From assembly GCA_016218925.1 (NCBI GenBank), contig JACRCR010000227.1, positions 1 through 52,716 of the forward strand: a stretch of 52,716 nucleotides of DNA, written 5' to 3'. The notes beneath the pieces are model-generated. The model was given only the letters and a program-made list of their open reading frames with translations. It had not been told where the DNA came from and ran no database searches. Positions within the stretch are counted from its first letter, which is position 1, and the number at the start of each line of letters is the position of its first letter. Both the position numbers and the translations under genes were made by a program. Below, piece by piece: positions 34,254 to 42,019 of the stretch. The stretch is from Deltaproteobacteria bacterium. Its GTDB lineage: Bacteria; Desulfobacterota; Binatia; UBA1149; CAITLU01.

Positions 34254-34273
34254 GAAGCGCTCGCAAGCGCTTC
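34254..34273 (-). promoter_or_regulatory. Perfect 8-bp inverted repeat 22 bases upstream of wza
   Basis: GAAGCGCT-4-AGCGCTTC. The arms are exact, the loop is four bases, and it is placed 22 to 42 bases before the wza ATG at 34231. It could be an operator or an mRNA hairpin acting on translation. No T-run follows, so it is not a terminator. Confidence 0.55.
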
Positions 34274-34576
34274 ATTACCGCTTCCTCGTTACCTCGGACC
34301 ACCGCCAACCCCATACTCCCTGGCCATGCCTCTGATCGGTTGTAACGCTCGGCATTCGCTTCGTCGGACAATCCCTGTGGCTCAGTCGGTTCCCGGCTCG
34401 GTAGACCACCTGTGTGCACGCGGCACCCCGAGAGAAACCGCGCCGGCCGCATCGCAACCGCTCCGATGAATTTCGAACCCGGATCCCCCCGACAGCCGCC
34501 AAGAAGCCTGCCCTCGGACCAGCCGGGCAAACCCTATCACTCTAAGCCCCCAGGATCCGCATTGGTCGCATAGAGC

Positions 34577-34606
34577 ATCTTAGCCAAAGTTACAACAAAT
34601 CCTCAA
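34577..34606 (-). promoter_or_regulatory. Candidate sigma-70 promoter for the EPS operon
   Basis: On the minus strand TTGAGG (34606-34601), an 18-base spacer and TAAGAT (34582-34577), each four of six to the consensus. It lies in the only AT-rich patch of the leader, about 345 bases upstream of wza. A pattern match only. Confidence 0.35.
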
Positions 34607-34610
34607 TACT

Positions 34611-34629
34611 AAGAGCCCTTGGCGCTCTT
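34611..34629 (-). promoter_or_regulatory. Hairpin just upstream of the candidate -35 box
   Basis: AAGAGC and GCTCTT arms around a 7-base loop, with two further G-C pairs if one base bulges. It abuts the candidate -35 site. No U-run follows, so it is more likely an operator or weak attenuator than a terminator of the ATPase gene. Confidence 0.35.
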
Positions 34630-34767
34630 GATGGAGGTGGGCGGCGCGATTCACTAACGACGCCGGAGCCACACCGCGCCATCGCTGCTGAATAGCGCTC
34701 ATCCTAACACTGCCAGCAAGTCGTTGCACCCCCCCTCGTTCCACTGAGAGGTCGAGCCCCACCGAGC

Positions 34768-37146
34768 CTAGCCTCTGGATTGCGCGGCAACAAGGTGTCC
34801 CGTGCCGGTGTCTCCCGCAGAACGCGAGGAACGACCGAGCAGATAGCGGGCCGATTCGATAGCCGCGTCTCGCGACGGGAACCCGACCGCGTAGATGGTG
34901 CGAACCGGAGTCCCCTTGCCCCTTGTCGCGGTGCGAAGCGCACGTCCCGGCAAGGCCGAAGACGCCCACGCGGCGGCGCGGTCGACCACACGGCGGTCAG
35001 TGCTTTCGGCCAGCAACACCTGGTAGCCGCCCCCTGCTGCCGGTGCGACCATCTGCTCCGGACTCAGAAACGGAAGAAACACCTCGCTTCCCAGATCCAG
35101 CCGATGGGCATCCGAAATCCCGGCGTTGTAGCGAAAAATCTGCGTCAACACGGCTGAGTCGACGGTACCGTAGTACTGCATCGCGATCGCCCAGACCGTA
35201 TCGCCCCGGCCGACGTGGATCTGTCGCCCGATGGGCGGTCGCCCCGACGCCCGCGGCTGTTTGGACGCACCGCCGCTGAGCGACGCAACCGACTCCAGCC
35301 CTTGCGCGAGCCCGGGCGAAGCGGAGGTTCGACCACGCGCCGTCGCAGCAGGCACAAGTGCTTCGGGGGGCGTGGAAATTCCCCCGGACTCGGCGACGGC
35401 AGCGGCTGGCTCCGACGTCGGAGGAGGCAGCAACGCGGCCGCAGCCATTGCTTCCGCTTCCGCGACCGACCGCAAGCCAGCCTCCGCGGCGCCGGCGCCA
35501 GCGGACGCCGCGGGCCTGCTGGCAACCGCCGCCGCCGATGCGGCTGCCACACCCGCGCCTCGAGGAGGCAGAGCCCGGACCGGCTCAGGTGCTCCTTCGC
35601 CGTAAAGTCGCGCCGCCGCCGAACGGGCCTGCTCCTCGGCTCGCCTCACCGACCCCGTCATCACGTCGGGCAGAGCGCCGGAAGGAGCGGACTCTTGAAC
35701 CGCCGCGTCTTCGTCAGTCAACGGGTCCAGATCCTCGAAACGCGGAACCCCGACCGCCGCCGCAGATGGGAAGGTCTCTCGAATCGCCGGCGCCGCGGCC
35801 GCAACTTCGACCGGCGGCGGTGTCGGCACGGGCGCTGCCGCCGGCGGCGGCGCGACCGCAACAGGGGCCGGCTCTTGCACCGGGTCGAGCGCACGAACCG
35901 GCAGTTCTCGCGCTGCGACCCCACTCGTTGGCGCCGCCGGCGCCGCTACTGATGCCGCAACGGGTGCGGGTACCGGCGCGGCGCTAGGCCGCGAAGGTGC
36001 GACGGGGTCGCGCGCACGGGACGCCCGCGCGACTCGTTCGCTGCGTCTGGCCTCGCGTCGCGACGTCGCCGAAGCATCGAGTTGCTGGCGAGCCGACTCG
36101 GTCACGGGCGCGGGTCTTGCCGCCGCACCCTCAGTAGCGCCAGTAGCGCCGCCGCGATCCGCCTCCCGGACCGACTCATGCGCAGTGCGCTGCGACGTCT
36201 CGCCGATCCATAGACCCGGCCCGGACCAGCCCCGACCCAGCGCGAACGCAACGACCAGAACTCCCGCCGCCGCTGCGCCAGCCCCGACCCTACGGCCGCC
36301 GAGCAGATCCCGCACCCTGCGCATCATCGCCTGGACCTGCGATTCGCCGTCAAGGTCACGGATCGCGGCGTTCATCAAAGACGCGGAGATGCGGTCCTTC
36401 CCTTCCGCGAACGCGATCATCATGGCGTTGTCGCAGATGACGTTGATCACGCGCGGGATCCCCTGCGACGCCTGCCAGCAGCGCAACAACGCCGGACCGG
36501 TGAACAACTCCGCCTTCTCGCTGCCGGCGCTGCGGAGCCGGGTCTCTACGTAGGCCCGCGTCTCGTCCGGCCGCATCGCACGCAGCGTAGCGCGAACACC
36601 TACGCGCTGGCGCAGCTGCCGAAGGTGAGGACGGCGTAGCTTCTCCTCGAGTTCGGGCTGACCGCTCAAGACTATCTGCAGGATCTTTTCTTTCGAGGTC
36701 TCCAGATTCGACAGCAGCCGGAGTTCCTCCAGGACCGCGTCCTCCAGAGTCTGCGCCTCGTCGATGATGACCACGACGTTGCGTCCTTCGGTCAGCTGCT
36801 CGAGCAGGTACGCGTTGAGTCGCTCCAGCAGCTTCAGGCGGCCCTTGGCCTCGGCTCTGATGCCGAGTTCCATGCAGATGAACTCGAGGAGCTCGTCGAA
36901 ACTCACCCCTGGGTTGAAGACGAAGACGATCCGGGTCTCGCCTTCGATCTCGTCCACGATGCGTCTGAGCATCGTGGTCTTGCCGGTACCGGCCTCGCCG
37001 ATCAGCGTCAGGAAGCCCTTGCGCGACTTGATCCCGTACAGCATCGAGGCCAACGCCTCGCGCGTGGACTCGTTGATGTAATGGAACTTGGGATCCGGAG
37101 TCAGGTTGAAGGGGTTTTCGGAGAGGTGGTAAAAGTGTGCGTACAT
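34768..37146 (-). CDS. ExeA-like AAA ATPase with TM, LysM and SPOR-like domains
   Basis: 792 residues. The N-terminus MYAHFYHLSENPFNLTPDP is the classic start of ExeA/XrtA-locus secretion ATPases. P-loop GEAGTGKTT is at 50-58 and Walker B VVVIIDEAQ at 124-132, followed by the AAA lid. A TM helix is at about 287-304. After it comes a long Pro/Ala-rich periplasmic linker, a LysM domain (about 643-692, GDTVWAIAMQYYG) and a SPOR-like stretch (about 708-772). The ATPase is thus tied to peptidoglycan by two different binding domains. It lies between the regulator gene and the wza operon. ExeA proteins help place secretion or export assemblies in the wall, and a similar job for Wza is plausible. Confidence 0.87.
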   Translation of the reverse strand: MYAHFYHLSENPFNLTPDPKFHYINESTREALASMLYGIKSRKGFLTLIGEAGTGKTTMLRRIVDEIEGETRIVFVFNPGVSFDELLEFICMELGIRAEAKGRLKLLERLNAYLLEQLTEGRNVVVIIDEAQTLEDAVLEELRLLSNLETSKEKILQIVLSGQPELEEKLRRPHLRQLRQRVGVRATLRAMRPDETRAYVETRLRSAGSEKAELFTGPALLRCWQASQGIPRVINVICDNAMMIAFAEGKDRISASLMNAAIRDLDGESQVQAMMRRVRDLLGGRRVGAGAAAAGVLVVAFALGRGWSGPGLWIGETSQRTAHESVREADRGGATGATEGAAARPAPVTESARQQLDASATSRREARRSERVARASRARDPVAPSRPSAAPVPAPVAASVAAPAAPTSGVAARELPVRALDPVQEPAPVAVAPPPAAAPVPTPPPVEVAAAAPAIRETFPSAAAVGVPRFEDLDPLTDEDAAVQESAPSGALPDVMTGSVRRAEEQARSAAARLYGEGAPEPVRALPPRGAGVAAASAAAVASRPAASAGAGAAEAGLRSVAEAEAMAAAALLPPPTSEPAAAVAESGGISTPPEALVPAATARGRTSASPGLAQGLESVASLSGGASKQPRASGRPPIGRQIHVGRGDTVWAIAMQYYGTVDSAVLTQIFRYNAGISDAHRLDLGSEVFLPFLSPEQMVAPAAGGGYQVLLAESTDRRVVDRAAAWASSALPGRALRTATRGKGTPVRTIYAVGFPSRDAAIESARYLLGRSSRSAGDTGTGHLVAAQSRG

Positions 37147-37244
37147 CCTCTGCCTCAGCCATGCCGCTTCACGGTGCGACGGGGAACGTTATCGCACGCC
37201 GGCGCCGCGATCCCAACCCCGCAGCCACCGTTCGATGCGCGGTT

Positions 37245-38651
37245 TCAGGGACGCTCGGCCTCCCGCGCCGACCGACGGAACTCCTCGCGCCTCAGGCCGT
37301 GCTGCTTCATCTTGCGGTGCAGTGTCGCGGCATCGATCATCGAATGCTTGGCGGTGGTGGCGATGCCGCCACGCGCGCGGCGCAACACCGCCGCCAGATA
37401 CTCCTTCTCGGCCCGCTTCAAGAATTCCTTGAGCGGCAGCTCGTACTCGCGGCCCCGAACCGCGCCGCCGGCTCCGGTGGAAGCCGCCGCCGAAGTCGGC
37501 AGATCGACCTCCTTGATGACCGGCCCGCTGGTCTTGAGAATCGATCGCTCGATGACATTGCCGAGTTCGCGGACGTTGCCCGGCCAGGGATACGACATGA
37601 GCGCCTGAAGCGCTCGGTTGGACACCCTGCTGATACCACGCTCACGAGCCAGCGGGTTGTTCTTGAGCATCTCCGCCACGAGCAGCGGGACATCCTCGAT
37701 CCGATCGCGCAGCGGCGGGATCAGCAGCGGCACGACGTTGACGCGATAGTAGAAGTCCTCGCGCATCGCGCCGCGGCCGACCATCTCCTCGAGGTCTCGG
37801 TTCGTCGCGGCGATGACGCGAATGTTGACCCGGACCAGGCGGTTCCCGCCCAGCTTCTCGATCTCCCTCTGTTCGAGGACGCGAAGAAGTTTGAGCTGCA
37901 TCGGCAGCGAGATGCTCTCCACTTCGTCCAGGAAGAGCGTCCCCCCGCTGGCCAGTTCGATCTTCCCCACCCGGTCCTGAACCGCGCCGGTGAACGCACC
38001 GCGTTCATGGCCGAACAACTCGGCTTCGAGCAACGAATCGGGAAACGCCGCACAGTTGATCGCGACGAAGCGACCGCTCTTGCGACGCCCCTGGAAGTGA
38101 ATCGCGCGAGCCGCCAGTTCCTTGCCCGTGCCAGACTCGCCCCATACCAGCACCGTAGCGTCGTTCTGTGCCAGCGACTCGATGCTGTGGAAGACCTCGT
38201 GCATCACCGGGTTACGGCTGACCATGTTGGCGAACGAATAGCGGTCCGACAGTTGACTGCGTAGATAGCTTATTTCGTCGAGCAGGCGGCGCTTTTCGAG
38301 GATTTTCTCGGTCGCGAGCAGGATCTCTTCGCGTTCGAAAGGCTTGGTGATGTAGTCACTGGCTCCCTGGCGGATAGCCTCCACGGCTCCCTTTATCGAC
38401 GCGTAGCCGGTGATGATGATGATGTCGAGGTCGCTCCATCGTTCGTGGATTTGACGCGTCAGGCTGAGACCGTCGGTACCGGGGATCTTCAGATCCACGA
38501 CGCCGAGCGCGTATTCGTACTGTTCGAGCAGTGCCAATGCTTCGCTGGCACTGCCAGCGGTATCGACGTCATAGTGCCGCTCGCGGAACAGGTCTTCGAG
38601 TTGGCGGCAAATGAGCGGATCGTCGTCCACCACAAAAATTCGTTGAGTCAT
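37245..38651 (-). CDS. Sigma-54-dependent NtrC-family response regulator
   Basis: 468 residues from the ATG at 38651 (GGAG about 11 bases upstream, overlapping the previous stop). The receiver domain has D10, D11 and phospho-acceptor D53 (VVDLKIPG) with K103. The AAA domain has GESGTGKE (171-178), GAFTGA (218-223) that contacts sigma-54, and the second-region NVRELGNVIERSI. The C-terminus is a Fis-type helix-turn-helix. It resembles PrsR-type regulators of EPS/exosortase loci. It is 98 bases upstream of the ATPase gene. The leader of wza has no clear sigma-54 box, so its target is open. Confidence 0.93.
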   Translation of the reverse strand: MTQRIFVVDDDPLICRQLEDLFRERHYDVDTAGSASEALALLEQYEYALGVVDLKIPGTDGLSLTRQIHERWSDLDIIIITGYASIKGAVEAIRQGASDYITKPFEREEILLATEKILEKRRLLDEISYLRSQLSDRYSFANMVSRNPVMHEVFHSIESLAQNDATVLVWGESGTGKELAARAIHFQGRRKSGRFVAINCAAFPDSLLEAELFGHERGAFTGAVQDRVGKIELASGGTLFLDEVESISLPMQLKLLRVLEQREIEKLGGNRLVRVNIRVIAATNRDLEEMVGRGAMREDFYYRVNVVPLLIPPLRDRIEDVPLLVAEMLKNNPLARERGISRVSNRALQALMSYPWPGNVRELGNVIERSILKTSGPVIKEVDLPTSAAASTGAGGAVRGREYELPLKEFLKRAEKEYLAAVLRRARGGIATTAKHSMIDAATLHRKMKQHGLRREEFRRSAREAERP

Positions 38652-38657
38652 CAAGAC

Positions 38658-39275
38658 TTACTCCTGTGCTGCCAGAGGTAGACGGACGGTGAGTGCCGCG
38701 ATTCCCGCCTGCGACGTAGCAGGGATCAGCAGTTCCCCCCCGTGCAAGGCGAGGATCTTGGTTGCCAACGCGAGCGCGAGGTCTGGTGTCGCCGGAATCG
38801 ACGAGGAAGCGTCGACCGACAGGCGCAGCTCCAAGCAACCGTCGCCGGTCAGTTCCAACCGCAGTGGCGCCCCGGGAACCGCGCGTTCGAGCAATATCCT
38901 GCAGCAGGTGGCCAGCACTTCCCCGAAGCGCGGCGGGTCGATCGCGATCATGGCGGTCCCCGACGGGGCGCATGAGCGCGATTCCAACGCGTGCTCGCCC
39001 AGATGCTGGCGAAGACTGCCGACGACATCGTCAGCGCGCACCAGGATGGTGCGCAGTTCCATGCGCCGTAGGAAAGACAGGGTCGTGCGGGTCAGGACCT
39101 CGATGCCCTCGACGGTTTCCATCGCCTTTGCGAGCAACTCGCGCACCTCGGCGGGAACGTCCGCGAGCGTCTCAACAGCAAGGTCGCTGTAGTAGTAGTA
39201 TCGGTGAAACCGGTTGGCGAGATCGTGGGCGACCTCAGCCAAGACGCTCTCCTGCTCTTCGTGGACGCTTGCCAT
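38658..39275 (-). CDS. Histidine-kinase-like protein with degenerate ATP-binding domain (ChpT-like)
   Basis: 205 residues from the ATG at 39275 with GGAG 6 bases upstream. A dimerisation helix carries His17 in AEVAHDLANRF. The domain after it resembles a HATPase fold (AIDPPRFGEVLATC, ALATKILALHGG, AALTVRLPL) but lacks the N-box Asn (the stretch is CRILLERA) and the DxGxG box (VDASSSIPATPD instead). It has no sensor or TM segment. It may act as a phosphotransfer protein, as ChpT does, or as a scaffold for the regulator encoded next to it. A gene with start at 39422 would add an unconserved tail. Confidence 0.75.
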   Translation of the reverse strand: MASVHEEQESVLAEVAHDLANRFHRYYYYSDLAVETLADVPAEVRELLAKAMETVEGIEVLTRTTLSFLRRMELRTILVRADDVVGSLRQHLGEHALESRSCAPSGTAMIAIDPPRFGEVLATCCRILLERAVPGAPLRLELTGDGCLELRLSVDASSSIPATPDLALALATKILALHGGELLIPATSQAGIAALTVRLPLAAQE

Positions 39276-39491
39276 CGCCGACTCCCCGACTCCGCTGCGG
39301 CTCTCGGGTCGCTCCGCCGCCCCCCAACGCCGCCACGCCAGCGCAACAGCGGTAAAGGTTCGACTCGAGGGATCCTGGAGATGCGCGCGATCCCGCCTCT
39401 CAGGGCAATGATGCTCTTGCATCAATGCCGTGAAGGTAAGCGGGGATCCGGCGGATTTGCAAGCTTTGCCCCCTGCAGGAGGCCCCGGCTG
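39276..39491 (-). other. 216-base gap upstream of the degenerate histidine kinase gene
   Basis: No gene. A GC-rich hairpin (39484-39502) spans the stop codon of the hypothetical gene. It lacks a T-run, so it is a weak terminator at most. No clear promoter box seen. Confidence 0.4.
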
Positions 39492-39920
39492 TCAGTGCCG
39501 GGAGCTGGGATCCACCAGGATTCGCGAACGCAGCGCGGTCGGGTCGAGGGCCAGCGCTTCACAGACGTTGTTGAACGAGAACGGAGACTCCCAATCGTCG
39601 CTGACGAGCCAGTGCTGCGCCTGACGCCGCAGGATGGTCGGGTTCTCGCGGGGAGCCTTGAGACGGCCGGCGTAACAGGCAATCGCGTCCTCGAGCACGG
39701 CGAGCATCAGTGCCTTCTCGGGCGTGCGCGAAACCGCGGGCTCTTCGAGCGCCTCCTCACTGCCGCCGGCCATGAAAGATCGCACCCGAGTGCGAGCGAA
39801 GCGCTCGCCTGTCGACCCCGCCCGACGACCCGGGGTAGCAGTTCGCCCCTTCGTCGTTGTCGTCCCATCCGTACCCGCCAGCGCTGCCGCGCCACTGCTG
39901 TTGCCGAGTCTTCCCATCAT
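39492..39920 (-). CDS. Small conserved-type hypothetical protein
   Basis: 142 residues from the ATG at 39920, preceded by GGAGGCGAGG. The N-terminal half is low-complexity (Gly, Thr, Arg), probably disordered. The C-terminal half (LEDAIACYAGRLKAP, then SDDWESPFSFNNVCEALALD) is compact and resembles a short alpha-helical domain I have seen as unnamed proteins in deltaproteobacterial genomes. Position beside the regulator pair suggests, but does not show, a regulatory role. Confidence 0.6.
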   Translation of the reverse strand: MMGRLGNSSGAAALAGTDGTTTTKGRTATPGRRAGSTGERFARTRVRSFMAGGSEEALEEPAVSRTPEKALMLAVLEDAIACYAGRLKAPRENPTILRRQAQHWLVSDDWESPFSFNNVCEALALDPTALRSRILVDPSSRH

Positions 39921-40141
39921 CTTCACCTCGCCTCCTCCGGGACCGCCGAGCGCAGTCCACGGCAGTGACGAAGCAAACCGGCGGCCACTCCGGTCGCGAA
40001 GCGGAACTTGCCGAAACAGCAAACGTTTTCTGAAATTTCGACGAGACGGGCGGTACCGTTTGGGCCGCCCGCGTACAAGAGCGTACGTGGATGCGTAGGC
40101 GCAGCCGCCGCGGGCGGGGCGCGGACCTCCGCCGTTTCCGA
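39921..40141 (-). other. 221-base gap before the hypothetical gene
   Basis: No gene. A somewhat AT-richer stretch (40012-40045) may hold the promoter for the minus-strand genes below, but no good boxes are found. The strong GGAGGCGAGG site before 39920 is the clearest signal. Confidence 0.4.
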
Positions 40142-41806
40142 TCAGCCCCCGAGCAACTGCCGCGCGATCACCTTCAGTTCCAGGATCGGCTTCACGCCCT
40201 CGAAGATCGGAAGCACGGTGGCGTCAACGACGTAACGCGAGATGGGATATTCCTCGGCATAGCCCCAACCTCCATGGAGGAGTTGCCCCTCCTGCGTGAC
40301 GGCAACCGCCACATCGCAGGCCAGCAGCTTGGCCATCGCCGGCTCGAGCGAAATGGTCTCGTCGGCGTCCATCGCGCGCGCCCCCAGATAGCTGATCTGA
40401 CGCGCAGCCTGGGTATACGTGGCCATTCGTCCGAGCTTGTGCTGGGTCAGTTGGAAGCCTATCAGCGGACTGCCGAACTGCCTTCGGTCGAGTGCGTAAC
40501 CGGCGGCGGCTTCGAGCGCCGCCTGCGCCAACCCCGCCGCGCGACCGCCAGTTTGCAGGCGCCCGGCCGCAAAGCCGCTCATCTGAAGATAGAAGCCCCT
40601 GTTGAGTCCCTGCTCACCTCCGATCAGGTTGTCGGCATCGACGAAGAAGTTCTCGAACGAGAGCGTGTAGGAGTGCATCCCGCGGTAGCCGGGGGTCGCG
40701 TCGGCCTTGCCGTGCAGTACGCCACCACCGCCCTGACGCATCTCGAACTCGTGTCCGTAAAACGCGTCCTTCTCGACGATGAACAGCGAAAGCCCGCGCG
40801 CTCCCGACTTCGGATCGGGATCGGTACGCGCCAGCAGCGCCAGCACGTTGGCGCGCCCCGCGAACGTGCACCACGCCTTCGCGCCGTTGATCAGCCAGCC
40901 CTCACGACCGCCGATTCGAGTTCGCTCGGCACGGCACGCGACCGACGCCACATCAGACCCGGTGTCGGGTTCGGTCACCGCGATACCAACCATCAGCTCA
41001 CCCGCGGCGACCGGCGCTAGCCACTTGCGCTTCTGCTCTTCGGTGCCGCCCTTGAGCAGCGCCTTGGTGAGGATCTCCGGACGCGTGATGAGCGATCCGG
41101 CAGCGGCCAGCGATACGCGCGACAGTTCCTCGGTGGTGACCAGCATCGCGAGGTTGCCCATGCCGAGGCCGCCGTACTGCTCCGGTGCGGACATGCCGAA
41201 ATATCCCATCGCGGCCATCGCGGAGATCAGCGAATCCGGCACCAGTTCGTCGGTTCTGTGAATGTGCGCGGCGAGCGGCGCCACCTCGGCCGCCGCGAAA
41301 GCACGCACCGAATCGCGTACCATCACCGCGTCTTCCTCGGGCAGCCAGATGTTGTTGGCACCACGGCTATCGGCAGTGCGGCGGCCGATCGACCGCACCC
41401 TCGCCTCGTGCGCGCACAGTTGCACGCGGGAGCGCGACTCTGCGCTGGCGATGGTCCGTTCGACCAGCCCTGCGGGAAGATCGAACTCGCCGCCGAAAGC
41501 CGCCAACTGACCGAGCAGTCTGGCGGTGATCTCGGCCGCGAACAGCGCGGCCTGGTCGACCATGAGTCCTGCGTCGACCCCGGCGCCAGCCGCCTCTCGT
41601 GCGTACTGCGCGAGCGCTCTGGCCGCCAGCACCTCGGTCGCGACGTAAGCGACGCGCTCGCTGTGGACCTGATGATCGTCGATCGTCTTGCCGCCGCTCG
41701 TGCGGCGCGCTGCCGCGGCGATGGCCTCACGAACGACTTCGTCGAGAGCTCCGACTACTGCGTCGACGTCTTCGATGCGAACCTGCGGAACCTCTCGATC
41801 GCTCAT
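40142..41806 (-). CDS. Acyl-CoA dehydrogenase with long N-extension, (2S)-methylsuccinyl-CoA dehydrogenase-like
   Basis: 554 residues. About 150 extra N-terminal residues precede the usual ACAD fold, as in methylsuccinyl-CoA dehydrogenase of the ethylmalonyl-CoA pathway. The ACAD part reads MGYFGMSAPEQYGGLG, VTEPDTGSDVASV, RLQTGGRAAGLAQ and LEPAMAKLLACDVA, and the catalytic Glu is in PIFEGVKPILE. The sequence reads close to Mcd as I remember it, so I call it Mcd-like; other pathway genes are not in the window and the substrate is not proven. A TTGACA-N17-TAGCGT promoter and GAGGAG site precede it. Confidence 0.8.
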   Translation of the reverse strand: MSDREVPQVRIEDVDAVVGALDEVVREAIAAAARRTSGGKTIDDHQVHSERVAYVATEVLAARALAQYAREAAGAGVDAGLMVDQAALFAAEITARLLGQLAAFGGEFDLPAGLVERTIASAESRSRVQLCAHEARVRSIGRRTADSRGANNIWLPEEDAVMVRDSVRAFAAAEVAPLAAHIHRTDELVPDSLISAMAAMGYFGMSAPEQYGGLGMGNLAMLVTTEELSRVSLAAAGSLITRPEILTKALLKGGTEEQKRKWLAPVAAGELMVGIAVTEPDTGSDVASVACRAERTRIGGREGWLINGAKAWCTFAGRANVLALLARTDPDPKSGARGLSLFIVEKDAFYGHEFEMRQGGGGVLHGKADATPGYRGMHSYTLSFENFFVDADNLIGGEQGLNRGFYLQMSGFAAGRLQTGGRAAGLAQAALEAAAGYALDRRQFGSPLIGFQLTQHKLGRMATYTQAARQISYLGARAMDADETISLEPAMAKLLACDVAVAVTQEGQLLHGGWGYAEEYPISRYVVDATVLPIFEGVKPILELKVIARQLLGG

Positions 41807-41844
41807 CCGTACTCCTCGCGTGCGGTCAGTTTCGAAAGCGCGAA

Positions 41845-41873
41845 ACGCTACGGGCGCCGCTGCCCGGTGTCAA
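41845..41873 (-). promoter_or_regulatory. Sigma-70-type promoter of the Mcd-like gene
   Basis: Minus-strand TTGACA (41873-41868), a 17-base spacer and TAGCGT (41850-41845), about 39 bases before the ATG at 41806. The -35 box is exact and the -10 box matches three of six. It points away from the LLM gene. Confidence 0.5.
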
Positions 41874-42019
41874 GATTGCCACGCCGCGAGCGATCACACG
41901 CGCCGGCGCTCGGTCTTTGCATCCACCGCGACCGCATGGAATGAAAACGCCGGCTCTCTATCGGCGGAGCATTCGTCCGCCGGCGCAAGATACTCGCGCA
42001 ATCCGTCAGGAGCAGGGAC

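Larger units (their letters stand above)
34232..34767 (-). other. 536-base intergenic leader upstream of wza
   Basis: No convincing protein gene. It is the longest gap in the window. It contains an AT-rich patch with a candidate sigma-70 promoter (34577-34606), a hairpin beside it (34611-34629) and a strong hairpin near the wza start (34254-34273). No exact sigma-54 box of the TGGCAC-N5-TTGC type is present in it, and no known riboswitch core is convincing. Confidence 0.7.

Noticed and set aside
34466-34489. GGTTCGAAATTC on the minus strand, like a tRNA T-loop
   Set aside because: The flanking bases do not form a 5-bp T-stem, and no acceptor or anticodon arm can be built around it.
34525-34545. 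GGGCAAACC followed by AAGCC on the plus strand, reminiscent of a c-di-GMP-I (GEMM) riboswitch core
   Set aside because: The second conserved block (ACGCAAAGCC) and the paired stems are absent, and no gene follows on that strand.
34786-34799. GG-N10-GC pattern (GGACACCTTGTTGC) as a sigma-54 promoter for wza
   Set aside because: It lies inside the end of the ATPase gene and lacks the TGGCAC core; several conserved positions do not match.
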